A DNA stretch of 64,000 nt from Nereocystis luetkeana (GCA_031213475.1 JARUPZ010000005.1:4069732-4133731), one strand, 5' to 3'. Shown: positions 12,454 through 43,937, counted from the first letter of the stretch. The notes: a model not told the origin generated them from the sequence alone. Made by a program: numbers and translations.

Positions 12454-13450
12454 ATAACACTTCGTTCGGGATGCACCTGCAATTTTCTGAGGCTCATCTC
12501 CTGAGGTATACTATCCTGAAAAATGGATTTAAGGAAAAAGGTACACTTCACCCGACGGACAAATCCGCGGCCTAGGTCTATATCAGAAAAAATGTATTAA
12601 CAAAATATGTGTTGGGTGGTTCCTCAGGTGAGAAGCCCCATCACTCAGGAATAATTAGATCAAAAAGGGCGATCTCAATCGTAGCATGCGAGTGAGTGGC
12701 CGCTACGTATAGACGACAACTACTACAAGGAAGGGTGGCAAGGAAAGCGCGCATACTCTCTGGAAGCAGGTAGTGACGAGACAACGGTATGTCTACTGTA
12801 CTCGTATATAGCAACCACATTCATCGGACCGGTCAGATCCCCACTTCAGGATCCAGTTATTTCGGGGTGGGCGTATTCCTGAGATATGTATCATCTGCAA
12901 GATCTACTGTAGATCGTGTTGCCCGGGTGAGATCTGTACGACACGACTACACCGCGTTGTTGGTGGCCCGTGGCGATGATGATGAGTTTCGGCACGAAGA
13001 CCTTGCCCCGAGCAAAGACAACTCAACTGCATACAGTAGCAGCGGAAGGAAGAAGCCTGCCTGCAGCACCTGTGTTGAGACAACACAAACCGCCTACACG
13101 GTGCGAAAGACGTTGGCTCTCCTAGCAGCAGCGGATGTATGACGCGTATGCGCGGTTCGTTTATCATCCTCCGTCGGTTCATTTTTGCTCGTGTCGGCTT
13201 CGTTTGATCCCCGTCGATTTTTACCACTCAGCTTGACGCTGCTGCTGCTGCTCCCCCTTCTGTTGTTTCGCTATCGTATGATGCTGTTGTTGGTACCCTG
13301 CTCGAGCTCCACTACTACTTTAATATCAGTAAGAATCACGATGATCCAAAACAGCTTTTCACGACGTCAAAACTCGCCCTATATCACCTGTGCAGCAGCC
13401 GGTTTGACGGTTTTTGGGGGTTGTACCGACATTACTCGCGATCTCGAAAA
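12454..13450. other. Intergenic stretch, no recognisable gene
   Basis: A short GATCTA-type fragment lies near 12895-12930 and a CTG run near 13240-13255. Reading frames of about 100 codons overlap on both strands without family features. Confidence 0.4.
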
Positions 13451-13454
13451 CGTT

Positions 13455-14150
13455 CGATTTCTCGGTACTATACTCGATACTCCGAGTATACTCGGAGTAT
13501 CGTGTAATTTTCGCACTCCGAGCACTCCGAGTATTAGAGTACTGGTAGCCTAAATACTCGGAGTACTTGCAGTATGAGCAGTAGTACTGAAGGGCCAAAA
13601 CCTCCGAGTACTGGGAGTATGAGCAGTAAGTATACTCGAGTAGTAGTACCCGGAGAACAAACATCTAAATCACTCGGAGTACTTCGAGTATCGCGAGTAT
13701 TGAACCCAGGAATACTTCATCATCCGAGTAAAATACTCCGAGTAATACTCCAACCCGGAGTACCTTGGAGTATAAAACCCTGAAATACTCCGAGTATTAC
13801 TCGTACCTTGAAAAATGAAACCCTGAAATACTCCGAGTATTGAAGGTTTTGCAGTATGAAATGCCCAAGTACTCCGAGAACTTAAAGTAGGAGCAGTACA
13901 AGATCCCCAAATACTTCAAGTACAACGAGTATTCCAGAGTAATGAACCCCCAAATACTCGGAGTACAGCAGTATTTCAGAGTATCGAAACCCAAAATACT
14001 CCGAGCACAAGCAGCATTGAGAGTGATCATACCCGAAATACTCCGAGTACGAGCAGTATCCCGGAGTATCGAGCCCTGAAATACTCGGAGTACACGAAGT
14101 ACCTGAAGTAATTTATCTCCGACACTCGTTACTTTACTCCAGGGTACTCG
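13455..14150. repeat. Satellite-like cluster of ACTCCGAGTA / TACTCGGAGT words
   Basis: About 700 bp is built from the self-complementary words ATACTCCGAGTA and TACTCGGAGTAT, in direct and inverted order. They are often spaced by 'GAAACCCTGAAAT'-like linkers, giving irregular units of about 45-65 bp. More than 20 copies are visible. Reading frames in it are by-products. Confidence 0.8.
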
Positions 14151-16850
14151 GATCATCTATCTGCACCTTCCCATATTGATATATTACGAGCATCGTCTGG
14201 CCTTTGCTCAGGACGACCCAATCCGGCACACTCTTCTGTCGATGGCCACCATAATTACAGCCGTTCTTAGTGCAGACACGCCTCGCACGGCATTTACATC
14301 TATTTTGCGTTACCACTGCGCTGCTGCCGTCTCCATCATCCTCCTTTTTGTGATTAAGTAAGTTTGACATCGTCTTCATTTCATTATCCTATCAGCACGG
14401 TCGTTTGATCTCTGCTCTGACACCTCGATTCAACAGACCTCATCCTCTTGATTAAAGTGATAATATTGACGACCGTTCATTCTGATATTTCGGCGTCCGA
14501 TCCTGCGGGCTTGCACTCGTGGCATTTGGATCTTTAGTACTTACTCGCAACATTCAGGCAGTATTTTGAGGTTTGAAGTTGAGTACTGCTCACGCTCCTA
14601 GTCACTCGCAATGTTCAGGCCGCAAAAACCCTAGTAGTCTCAGCATGAAGAGTACGAAATTTGCTCGATACGGAAACAGTCGATACTCCGAGTGCGGTCC
14701 CTCTGCGGTGCGTTTATCGTATTACCCGCAGATTGTATTGCATCGTGCTGCTGCAACCAACAACTAACTAATAAAGTGGCAGTGTGAGATTTCAGAGAGG
14801 GAGCAAGCACATCAAATAAATACCTGGTATTGCATAATTCATAATTCTAACGCTTATTGAGGTCCTATTAATAGATAAAGTGACTTACAAAGTGGGTTTC
14901 ACTATTTTAAAGCACGGGGCCACAATTAATGTCCATTCTGTGTACCCTGGTATGTAGTATTGGTTCACCTATTATAGCTCCTATATTATCTACAGGAATC
15001 TAGCCCGACCGCCGTGGGGGCGGGAGCGCCTTTTAGTCTCTAGTAAATAAATGTATAAATCTCAACGGTGGGATACACTCATTCCCCATTCCCAATGTTC
15101 TCAACCGGACAGCTTTCACGAGCTGTATCCTCTTCAGGCCACGCTCGCTCGTCGCTCTCGCGGTCGTGTTGAGAGAAATCTCTATCATCATCCGCTGCCA
15201 AACTCTACTCGCACATGATAAAGAGCGAGGGCTACGCAAGAGGCGAAAACACAACCTGTGCACATGCTGCTGTTACTTGCGGAGAAAGCTGGCCTGCTCG
15301 TGTGCACCAACCTGTGAAAACGCTGCGCATCACAAAGAGTGCCCGCTTCCCGCGACTTCATGGACGACAAGAGGCACATAGGCTTGCTGAAGACATCGCG
15401 ATCGCGGCCTGCATCCGAGGGCGTTCAGTTCGTTGAGCAACGCATGGGTCGAGGGAGAGGAGATAGATGCTGCCGTGTGCGGTGGCCGCCTTCTGTTGTT
15501 GCAGAATGAGCTGGTGAGCCTTTGGGTGAAATAACTCGTGAACCGCCCGCCTCTAGAAATCGAACGTTGTTGACTGTTGTCACAAGTATATAGACATAGG
15601 GAATAGGGTTCAGAAAATGCGCGTACCTGGTATGACGTATCACACAGATCGTGAAGCTGAGTATCAATCACTCAATCAGTCGAACTCACAGGCGACGTGT
15701 TTAACTAGTATCATTTCACAAGTGGTAGGGGTATGCGAATTGATTTCCCAAGAGTGTATTTCAACGTCCGGCTGACTATTGCAATTACTTTGAGACACAA
15801 ACCCCCTTCGCACGATGTGGGCGTAAGTAACAGCATCCTTGTGGAGACGTTGAACAATGTAGCAAACCCATCAAAGTAATAGTGGTAGATTGTTCAACGT
15901 CTCCACTATTGATAGGATGTTTTAACGCTCATATCGTGCTCGGCGGGGCTCCCGGCCATTTGTGAAGTCATGTTTAATCGGCACTGGACTAAGAAAAAAA
16001 CGTCTTCGACAAAATCGCCGTCAATAGCTCAACTTCGAACCTGCTCTAAGGAATCTTGACCTTTTTTTAAAGTAAAATCGCATGGGGGATCGTTCACATC
16101 GTCGTCACCCGCTGGGTTGGATCAACTGTTATGTAGTCTGGCTACGCTAACAATTGGAGGTGTTTGTGGATAACGTTTAGACAAGGGCGGCCTGATACTG
16201 CGGCACGTCAGATCGACACGGTTTACCTCGAGGAGGTAAAGTTTTGTACTGGTCGAGCGCGTGAAGCAAGATTGTTAACCCTCCTCCCCACCCCCACCCC
16301 TGGTCTCGCTTGTGGTCGACCGTTTCGTGTTGGCGTAGAGAGAGCCCGGGTGGGCACCGGCCAACGTTGGGTTCTCCTTTGAGTTTTTCATCCAAACGCT
16401 TCTGGGCTACTACGCGTGCGGAGCACAACTTTGCAGAAGGAGGCGCTTTCTGCGATACTGCACGCATGTGCTGCTAAGTGCCGATGGTTGCAGATCTTCG
16501 CCGTTGAGATTGTCGACGGGCGAGTAAGCACTACGCACAGCGAGGGCACTCTAACCTATAATGTGCATTCGGATAATGTGCTGTGACAACCCCATGGCAG
16601 GTGGTAGCGTTGGTGTTTGGGTAAGCTACCTTACTGGCATTTGTAAACTGCAGAAGAAGCTTGATGTTGCAATTGCCGTTTGTTTGCGGACCAGAGCCCC
16701 GCTAGGGGAAAAGAGAGAGACTACGTGATCCGGGTGGGCGTAACCATCCCTGATCACAACACAACAAAATATGCACGCTCTACGGCTATATAGAAGCATT
16801 TTACGGATCTCTGTACAATATTTCGCGTCTTGTATTTATCTCCATTGAAG
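14151..16850. other. Intergenic stretch, no recognisable gene
   Basis: TACCWGGTA sites lie at 14821 and 15624 and CTATTAATAG at 14865. An 18-bp perfect hairpin lies at 15841-15906. No reading frame shows a known domain. Confidence 0.45.
15841..15906. repeat. Perfect 18-bp inverted repeat
   Basis: GTGGAGACGTTGAACAAT (15841-15858) is exactly complemented by 15889-15906, with a 30-bp spacer. It could form a stem in RNA or be a short foldback element. No coding context. Confidence 0.7.
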
Positions 16851-16854
16851 TGAA

Positions 16855-18185
16855 TTTACTTATTATATGGAAATGATTTACTTCTATGGCAGTTCGTGTA
16901 CAACGCAAGCTTCCATGGAAGTAAATTTACTTGTACGGAAGAAATTTACTTCCATGGAAGTTCGTAGAAGCTTCCATGGAAGTACATGGAGACTTCCACC
17001 GTCGGTGGAAGCGGAAGCGTCCAAAACATTCCATGAACGGAAGTTTCACAACCACAACCACATTCGGTGGAAGCTTTCAAGAGCTTGCATGTGCCCCCAA
17101 AGACTCCCACCCACTTCCTCGAGGTTCCTAAACTACAATTAATTTATACCTGATAAGAGTGCGCCGGCTTCCATTATTTCCACTAGCTTCTATAGACGCT
17201 CATCAACTTCCATAATGTACGGAACCTTTCAGTGCCCTCCACCGACTTCCATCTACTTTCACTGGCTTCCACGATTTCGTCCATGGGCTGCCATTGGCAT
17301 TTAGTTTCCCGTTAATTATATACCTGGTACTTCCTTCCATGGAAGTTGATGGGAGATTCCATGGAAGTATGGAATTGGGGAAAGCTTTCGTGGAACTAAA
17401 CTTCACTCCCAGGAAAGTAACACGGAAGTAGATGTTACATATGTGGAAGTAGTTTATTTCCATGTACGTAGTTTGGAAGTGAATTTTACCTCCATTGGAC
17501 GTCAGTTTCGATACAGTAAACAAACGTACTCCCGTGGAAGTTGGTGGAAACTCCACTAGTTGGTGGAAGCTTCAATGGAAGTAGATTATAATTCCATGGA
17601 AGTAATATGGAAAAATGTCAACATGTATGGAAGAAATATGGAAGTGCGTTTACCTTCAGGGAAGCATGTTACTCCCATGCCTTCCATGCAAGTATTGAAG
17701 AAGTAAACTTTACCTCCATTGAAACCAAACTTACTTTCTCCCAACTTTCATGGAAGGAAGTTGATGGGATCTGCTACTCCTGTTGGTGATACACATGTAG
17801 GCTTCCATTAAACGAGTCTGGGTGGGATCAGGGTGACCGGTGGGCCTCCGGCCGCTCCTGCAGCTCCTGCTGAGGGCTGATTTAGTTTCTGCATCTTGTG
17901 GGTGGGAGCAGGGTCGGTATCAAATGGGAACATATCCGAATGGGAGCAGGTCCGGGTGGGATCATGCCCAGGCGGGATGGAAGTAGATGAAAATAGGTGG
18001 AAGTAGGTTCGCTTCCATGGAAATATATATTTATATACTTCCATGGAAGTAGATGGGAGCTTCCTTGGAAATCGATGGAATCTTCGATGGAAACTTCCAT
18101 CAACTCCCATGGAAGATTTCCCCCAAATTGGGGAGTAAATTTTGCTCAGGATGCAAGTTGGTGGGAGCTCCCATGGATGTCAACT
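16855..18185. repeat. Cluster of the palindrome (A)CTTCCATGGAAGT
   Basis: Over about 1.3 kb the words TTCCATGGAA, GGAAGT and ACTTCC recur dozens of times. Full palindromes occur near 16912, 16951, 16972, 17336, 17357, 17591, 18013 and 18040, with partial arms between. At 17885-17970 a short GGGTGGGAGCAGG / GGGTGGGATCA repeat interrupts. The units are not of constant length, so this is a degenerate cluster rather than a clean satellite. Confidence 0.75.
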
Positions 18186-18859
18186 CAAAAATGAAAGAAT
18201 TAAACTTTCGACATCAAAACACCGCGTGAGGTGAAATAAGGCGTTCTAAGAAGTGAAACAAGGCGTTCTAAGCACCTTGTCGGATGCCACAAACACACGC
18301 AAAGTCTACAACACGTATACCAATCCACTCTTATACCCACCTCCAGCGACGTAGTGGAGGACGCAAAGCCCACAGACCGTGGGCATATCCGCACCTTGCT
18401 GGACTTTCGACGAGTTCCTAAATAACTTAGAAGGTCTGTCTTCCTCCCACCTTCTAACAGGATGTTGAAGGAGGGGAGGGGCGTCCACTAGCCGACCCAC
18501 GGCGATGTTCCTTGAGCATGCTTGCTCGTGGCGGGCGATGGATGAGGCAAGTCCGCTGTACCCTATGCTATGGCTTATCTTCGAGATACTGCGCTGTAGA
18601 TTCAAATACACCGTGGGCAAGGAGCACGATACACTTGCGGCCTAAAAACAATGGATATGTGCTAGTTTGCAACCTTTTTTCATGTAGCAGTATATATTCG
18701 TCGCCTGCCTCCCCGTTCGGTGTCGTCGTGTTAGCGTTCCCCCTCGCAGCCCCAACCACATTCCTTGATATATCCTACAAAACGCAGGGACCGACAGCAA
18801 AACAAGCCCTCCACGAGAGCACCACCGACTGCCGTGCCGGTGATTAAAGGACTGCGGCT

Positions 18860-19915
18860 ACCTCGGTGTGGAATATGCTACATAATACTCCTGCTCCTTC
18901 TGATCTCTTGGGGAGGCACCGGTCGTCTGGTCAACGCGCCCCCACCGACACGTGCTGGGGATATACGCACCTCAATAAATCAGGCGGATCCGCAGTGAAG
19001 GCAACCCTTGAGGATAGCTGGGGTCCACGGTTTGACACCTACGACTCTGCCCAGTGGCGGAAGCGGGATGGTCACTTGCGCTCGATCGGGGAATACCCAG
19101 GGCCCTGCGACGCTCCTCAAGTGCCATCGCCTCGAAGTGCCAGTGGTTCACCGTGGTTCGGTACCCGGTTTCGCGCATGGTCTCTGCGTACTACTACTGC
19201 AAAGAGTCTCCGAAGGATCAGACTTGTGCATCTGAGGTTGTACGTGCAAAAGACGTCGACCTTGTCACGTTCGCAAAGCATTGGGGCAACTATGCGACGA
19301 GGCAGTTCTCCCTGAGCCTCGTGCCCGTTCACGATGTCCTGGAGTTCTCGCGTACCGATGCAGTCAAAGAAATGTTGCCCCCGAGGGCAAAGAGGCCGAG
19401 TGATCTGCCTGGCTGGTACTTGATCAAGCTGTACCTGGACGATCAGAACCGCCTGGCGTCCAGCAGCGAAGAGCAGCGAAGAGCAGCGTAGAGCAGCGAA
19501 GAGCAGCGAAGAGCAGCGAAGAGCAGCGAAGAGCAGCGAAGAGCAGCGAAGAGCAGCGAAGAGCAGCGAAGAGCAGCGAAGAGCAGCGTCCAGGCCCGGC
19601 CTTGTGGACGACGTTGCAGCCAGTGCATAGCTTGCTCCGCGATCACTATTCTGCCCTCGGCATGCTGGAGGAATTCGACACCCCGTCTTCCCTCTTCAGT
19701 GTCGCGTTGTATATGTCTGGATCGATTGGCTCGGGGCATCCGCGAGAGAGTGGGGCAACGCCACGTGGGCTACAAACACAAGGACGACTAGGAAGCTTCC
19801 CTCGCGAAGGCGTGGACCAAATCGGAAGTAAGAAAGTACGTGTAGCTGGACCTAATGTTGCACGAGCACGCCGTCGACATCTTCCGCCAGCAGGCGCGAG
19901 CGCACGGTTTTGGAG
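18860..19915 (+). pseudogene. Broken carbohydrate-type sulfotransferase
   Basis: Homologous pieces lie in order but in three frames. HLNKSGGSAVKATL at 18968-19009 is the 5'-phosphosulfate-binding loop of PAPS-dependent sulfotransferases. At about 19141-19295, FTVVRYPVSRMVSAYYYCK is the 3'-phosphate-binding motif (R-x-P-x-x-R-x-x-S-x-Y), followed by VTFAKHWGNYATRQF. LLRDHYSALGMLEEFDT at about 19627-19680 and LHEHAVDIFRQQARAHGF ending near 19914 are typical C-terminal helices. A hydrophobic stretch (CYIILLLLLISW, 18880-18915) in yet another frame may be the remains of a type II Golgi anchor. An in-frame TAG at 19843-19845, another near 19788, at least three frame changes and an inserted decamer array (19472-19590) break the gene. 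The family makes sulfated polysaccharides in the Golgi. Confidence 0.8.
19472..19590 (+). repeat. 10-bp tandem repeat (GAAGAGCAGC)n
   Basis: About 11-12 near-perfect decamers lie inside the sulfotransferase remnant. A 10-bp period changes the reading frame with each copy gained or lost, so expansion alone can inactivate the gene. Confidence 0.9.
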
Positions 19916-21840
19916 CTAGTAGAATAGCTGTAGGTGCCGATTTGAGCGGGAAGGCCATCCACTGAAACTTTGCATCACCGCGATTTTGTTTGGTCCACGG
20001 AGGCGGTGTGCTAGGACAGCTGTAGCACTTTCCGGCAGTTTGTTTTTTTCGGGCTTGACGGGGCTCCTCAACGCAGCAACTACCCGACCTTTTTTTCAAC
20101 AATAACAGCAGTCATTTTCGGTAACCTCGGCCACATGGGATCAGTCATCGAGTTGTCGTTCCATTTCTATTCTCAAATGCCAGTATTTGGGTGTAATTAT
20201 AGAGAGCTCCTAACCTATATTCGAGTGGTGAGCCCCATGAAAATCATATGCTACCCCTACCCAAACATGCGTTGCAGGTTTTCACACACCGGACAGATCA
20301 GATAGATCATACGACGCGTCGTACAATAGAGGAGGTCGTAGAACGTTTTGACAAAGAAAGACGATTGATTCTGAGTAGCCGGGCTCCCCAACCCAGTATC
20401 ATTGGAATACCAGTGCTCTTGTACCATATTTTGTCGTATTAATAGTACGCTGACGCTCTCGGGTTGCTTATCGGGCTGCACTTGTCTCTAAATCCGCTTT
20501 TGGGTGCCTTTTTACAAATGGCTCACTAATATTATACCTGGTAGTGTGGAGCTCATTGAGGTCAAGTGAGGAGCCTCAGAAAAATCAGGTGTCGTCTCTA
20601 TGATACCGTCGCGCGCGTCATGCCCCCACCTCAAGCTGTAGATATTTCAGGGCAGGCGTACTCCCGATTTGCACGATCCAAAGCAGCAACTATCTAGTAG
20701 CTCGAGTTGCAGAGTGGGATCCGTGTGATCTGCATCATCCACCGTCGCACCTGCCTCTTGGGTTGTATCTGAACAATGGTACTTGGTATCAATTCATTGC
20801 GGGCAGCACAGCAGTATTCTGCGTCTACTAGGCATACTGTTCATGCGGGGAAGATCCTTCCACAGCCGGCTTGACCGCCGAACCTCACCACCGCCCAGTC
20901 ACACCCGAGCCACATCCTGCTCACGGCCGTGCGATGCCACTGCCTTGCGTCTCACCGTCCAGACATCATGGTCCAAACACCCGAGAGTCCCGAGCATCAC
21001 CACCTAAAGCATTAAATAAACAGGCCTCAGCCCGAGAAAGGACAAGCGCAATCAAAGGCAGACTCGCTTCTTCTATCGCCGCGCCGCGCCGACGTCGCGG
21101 CGAGAGCTCGACGTGTTGCGTCATCCCCTCGCATCCCATACTCGGCCGACTTACGAGCGAATATGCTATTGTAGGAGGCCTTTACTGACCGCTCCTCCCG
21201 ACACAAAAATCTGTGACTTCAGGCCAAAATAGGTCTAGACGCACCCAAAAAGGCCAGTCTCCGATTTTAGATAGCATCTTCAACGATGAAGAAGAGTGCG
21301 GATACACTTCCCGCCGTATGCCACGCGCCACGAACTCACTCAGCTGCTGGAACCAACAGCAACAACCCGTCTCAACAAAAGGGCATCGCGCAACCTCAGA
21401 ACCAAACGGAGGGGGGGGGGGGGGGGGGGGCTGCGCGTGCAACGCCATAACGTCCTGAGTGCGGCATTAGATGCAGAGCACTTTACAACCTTGCACAAGG
21501 GAGGGCAGAAGAAGACCAAAATCTTCGAACGACTACGTATGTCTCTCCACGAGCTAGAACGACCTATTGTAAATAATCAGGCAGGATGATCGGAGCAACG
21601 CTTGCTTTGCGGTGGAGCCTTTGTTGGTTAACTCTACCCTCCAGGAGCCTCTCAGCGCCCGCACCGCGACGACGAATCTGCTTACTGGCCGTAAAAAAAC
21701 GTGTCCAATAAAACCTACGACGGCACTTTGCAACGAGAGCAGGCTAGTAAGCAGCCCACTATTCCTGATCCCCTGAACGAAAAATCTTGCGATTGATAAC
21801 AGTGCGGGAGGTTGTCGACACCATGGGCTCGCCCCGGGTG
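19916..21840. other. Intergenic stretch, no recognisable gene
   Basis: A TACCWGGTA site lies at 20535, a GATCTG-type fragment near 20700-20775, and a poly(G) run at about 21412-21430. Two plus-strand frames (20871-21188, 21296-21589) look somewhat protein-like but have no identifiable domain, and the second crosses the poly(G) run. Confidence 0.4.
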
Positions 21841-21844
21841 CGGT

Positions 21845-22680
21845 TCACGCCCTCTCGTCAGGCTGTACCGACCGTTCGATCGATATCCTGTACCGTTCGA
21901 CTACTCGCCGACCGACCGTTGAATACTTTGCTTGCACTAACCGTTGAATCAATAGCCTACTGATTGTTGAAATTCAGCCAAACTTCGCTGCCATAATAAA
22001 CCGTTGCGGATCGTTGGATAGCCTGCATACGGACCGCTTAGACCTTAGCCTACCGGCCGGTGATCTTTACCCTGCACTCACCGTTGAGTCCTTAGTCTGC
22101 TGACCGTTGCATGTGCAATACAGTCTCCAGTCGAAATAAGTAACCGATACCGGCCGTTAAGTCGTTGGGATATACCGATCGTTGAACCACAGCAACCAAT
22201 CACTGCCTCACTCAACCGTTCCCGACCGTTGAATCCTTAGCTTACTGACCCGTGAACCACTAGCCTGTACGTGCTGACCGTTGGATCGTTAGCCTACATA
22301 TCGGTCAACAATTAGCCTCTGATGGCCGTTGAGCCATTGCCCTGTACCGGCCGTTAACTCCTTAGCCTGCTGACCGTTGAGTCGCACCCACCAATCGCTA
22401 CATACTTGAACGATCCAGTGCAATCCTTTGCGTGTACCAACCTTTGGATCCTTACCCTACCGACCAATGTTAACCTGCACGGACCATTGAATCCTCAGCG
22501 TACTGACCGCTGATTCATTATCCTGTACCGACCATTGATTCCTTGGCCTGCTAAACGTTGAAGTACAGCCACCAATCGCTACAAATTTAACCGTTCCTGA
22601 TCGTTGAATAGTTAACCTACCGACCATCGAATGACAATTCTGTACCCACCGTTGAACTCCCGGTAAACCATTATCCCGTA
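21845..22680. repeat. Degenerate array of CCGTTGA / AGCCTACTGACCGTTGAA units
   Basis: About 830 bp in which 'GACCGTTGAATCCTTAGCCT'-like units recur roughly every 25-45 bp, more than 20 times with substitutions and indels. No coding signal. Confidence 0.75.
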
Positions 22681-23280
22681 GATATTATTCTGCGGGTTGC
22701 AATCGCACGCACCAAGACACCCCAGTGCGTTTTCCACCAGGCGCAAGCGCGTCTCTACCACGCCCAAAAGCCGGCGCGCACAAACACGATAAAGAGGCTA
22801 CGACGGCCAAAAAAGACGTGGTCGACGTTCCGCCGACACCGTCGCAGCAACAGCATAATCCCCTTCAGCATCAGCAACAGCAGCAGCAGCAGCAGCAGTT
22901 GCAGCAGCAGCAACAGCAACAGCAGCAACAGTAGCAGCAGCCGTAGCAGAACCGACCGTCCAACGAAAACGATGCTACAAAATTACCAAAAACGACCAAA
23001 AAACGAAACAGCAGGTCCCACTGGCCCACACATGCATATATACGAGTACGTACTCACAACATGACCCACACTCCCATACGCCTTGGCGCTACGCCCGTGC
23101 CGCGGGCACAAAAACTAATTACTACATCCGACAACAGACTGCTGCAATTTTCTGCTACGCCCTGCACCGAGGCATTGTTTTTGGACGACGGGCAGGCAGA
23201 GAGGACCGTCGAGAGCGGCAGCACGTTGTCACGGGGAGAAAAAGGGAAAAAAACAAGCACTTTGCACGATTTTGGCTGCA

Positions 23281-23329
<49 letters not shown>

Positions 23330-24401
23330 CTGGTTCGGCTGCCGTATTGGCTGGCAGCTGATGCTGATGCTGATACTGCTGTTTCTGTTTCTGATTATGC
23401 TGCTGATATTCAATCTTGACGCGAAATGGCCGCCACACCCTTCCGTCATATGGGGGGCTCCCTCGCGCACACACACGACGCTTTAAAAGGGGGCGGATGT
23501 ATCCACGCACACAAGCAGCGCAGGCCACTCTGCGCCAGGTTTATCAGGTATGTCCCAGTTACGCCCGAACACTGGGCACGTGAAGGTTTGACTCGGGTAC
23601 GAGAAAAGGAGGAAGATAATGCCCCCGCCGTAATGCAAGCTGTCCCTCAAGACCCCCAGTCACGTATCTCGCCTGCTCGTGGAAACGAGCACACGGCTCC
23701 TAGGCCATCGTGCAAAGCAGCCAGCCACCTTGACAAAGGAGCGGCTGCGACATCTACCGCCTTCGAACGCCACCCTACACCAGCAACTGGAGGGTTGCCT
23801 GCGATGAACAGAGCAAATAAAAGGCGGGGGGGGGGGAGGAGCGACAAGAAAAACACAACCAAAAATGGAAGAAACATCTTCCTAAATGAATATCAGCAGT
23901 CAATCTCCCGCCTCCGCCACTGCCCCTCCGATCCCCACGCCCAAGCCCAGCTCACCCCTTGCCTCTACTCCATCGCGATTGTGGCGACAGAAGCGTGAGT
24001 TCCTCCCCTCAAACGCAAAAACGCAAGGAGATCGGTCGTTTTGGGCGCGCCAAGACCTGATTTAGCCATGTTAAACTCGTACTGGTTTGAGTATAGAGGC
24101 GGTCAGTCAAGGGGTCAAAAACTGCGGCCTCCTAGCATCATGGATTCCCCATATCTCACCATACCACTCCACTCCACTCCACCCCTCCCCTCTTATCTAC
24201 TCCTTCGCGGTGGTGGTGGTGGCGGCGGCGCGAGTTGCAACCCTGCAGAAGAAACAAACGCTACGTATCAGGCTGGAATTTAGTGGCTGACGTGTCAAGG
24301 CCTCCCTGGGCCTTACTGCGCTGATTTTAGTACGAGGACGGTCAGTCAGTCAGTCAAAGCGGCCGAACCACGGTCACGTACGTATAGCATTGATGCTCCC
24401 C
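22681..24401. other. Spacer downstream of PFKFB with CAG/CTG runs
   Basis: (CAG)n lies at about 22870-22940 and (CTG)n at about 23281-23327. Copies of a 'GGCGGTCAGTCAAGGGGTC' dispersed repeat lie at about 24035-24130 and 24280-24360. A 190-codon plus frame (23426-23998) has no domain features and is not called. The PFKFB 3' UTR probably lies in the upper part of 22681-24401, but no poly(A) signal is convincing. Confidence 0.4.
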
Positions 24402-42125
<17,724 letters not shown>

Positions 42126-43937
42126 CTATCTACCCCTGCTTCCACCGCCTCGGCCGCCGCCGCCGCCGCCGCCCCCTGCCCCTTCCTTTAATCTCCCGTC
42201 CTCCCCTCTCCCCCCCTTCCCCCTCAACTTATCTCTCCTTTCCCGCCACGCCGACCCTCACGCTCTCCGCCCCCCCCCCCCCCTTCCCCCCTTTCTCCCT
42301 CCTTCAGTGCTCCCTCCGACCACTGCCACCGACACCCGCCGCCGCCACCACCACCACCACAGCCGACGACCTATAGACTTCCCTCTTTCTTCTCTTTCTC
42401 TCGCTTTTTGTCTTCGACTTCCTCGCGGGTAGAAAACCAAAACTCGCTCAATATGCTCTCCTCGCGCCTGCTTTCGCCGCGGCGCAGGTCAGGTCGGGCG
42501 CCGTTCGGCCAAGGCCGGGAATGCGCGGCCAGGCAACCACTCCGTCACGCTTTTTTTTTTTCTCCAAAAACGTCTTCGCTGCGACGCAACACGCACAAGT
42601 CCGTTCGCCGCGACAGCTGAAGGCGGGGGGCGGGGGGTGGGAGGGGGGGGGGGAGGTGGCTGGGGTGACTACTCAGGTACGGTCTCTGGACGAAGCCGCT
42701 ACGTCCTATGCAACCTGCAGTTCATGCGGTCCCGCAGAAGTACCTCTACCTTCGTGCATGGAGGGATACAGTGCAAAGGTGGTTGGGGACGGTACTCCTC
42801 CGTGGAATTTCAACCACGTCAGCGTGGCCACTACGGCTCCGGGGGGGAAGGGGGGGGGGAACCTTCTCCCGCGTGCCCTCGAGCCTCCAAACGACTTATC
42901 TGGTATTAAACCTGCTGCAATGAATATATCATAGGGCGTTTGTACACGGTGCGGGACACAAAATAAATGATGACCGGGCGGGGGCGGAGGTCGTTATTTC
43001 TGCTGACTAAAAGTATACCAGTACGGGTACTGATATACACGAGAGGATGCATGCCGGACATCGGTACGATCTGCCTGGTGTACAGCAGCAGAACCAGGAA
43101 CCGAAGGCATATTCATATATATATATATATATACACGAAGGAAACAAAAAGTCGGCCCGCTGTCTCGACCGAACGAGTTCAAAACGGCCTCTGCGGCGAT
43201 CTGCCGTGTGTTGGGAGTTGTTTTGTGTTGTGCTGTCATGATCACACCCGTCAGCCGTCAGAGCACACTCCAGCCATAAATCACAGGCTTCGTCTCTCTC
43301 TCTCTCTAGCACGCGCGTCCCTCTCGCCCCTCGTCCCTCAATCCCTGAATACCTTACAATCACACCTAGGACAGATAAATCATGTACAGATCATTCCCCC
43401 TTGATGATCTAGATCTTTGAGGGCAGATAGATAGACCCCTGATCTGTATGATCTAGCTCACGTCGCCGGGTGGGAGCCGTATAATCTACCAGGTACATGA
43501 TCTACTGTAAGCACGTGTCTCCTGGGCTGGATCTGTACTACACAGATCCTGCACAATCTCTCACAGCGGCTGGTGAGGAACTAGATCATCTACAGCAGTA
43601 CTACTGGTAGATCAGGATATGTCCGGGTGCGTTTTCTACCTGGCAGGCTGTACCAGGTTTAGCATAGGCTGGTTATCCACTTATGCAAAAACACATTTTA
43701 CGTACTGGTGTGTGCGCGCGTATACACAAGTATGGTAGATGGAATACGCTGCTGTAAATAGATGCATACTGCTGTACATAGTGAAATCACGCTATCGACG
43801 CGCGCCCGTAGTTGCAACTCTGGCACTGAAGCACTATTGGAATTGCAACCCACACGCCATTTGTCAGTGTTCTACAGTAGTGCCGCTACGCGTATATGTA
43901 CGGGTGAAACGCATTGTCGGACCACCTCCATTTTTTC
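42126..43937. other. PFKFB upstream region, no further gene seen
   Basis: A CCG/CCT-rich pyrimidine stretch (42135-42370) lies directly upstream of the proposed PFKFB start and would contain its 5' UTR or promoter. No TATA or Inr element can be claimed. Poly(G) runs lie near 42625-42652 and 42841-42860, and a (TA)n near 43114-43134. A GATCTA-rich repeat lies at 43375-43640 with TACCWGGTA at 43487. Confidence 0.45.

Noticed and set aside
23426..23998. 190-codon plus-strand frame
   Set aside because: No domain, composition like its surroundings, and no supporting homology features.
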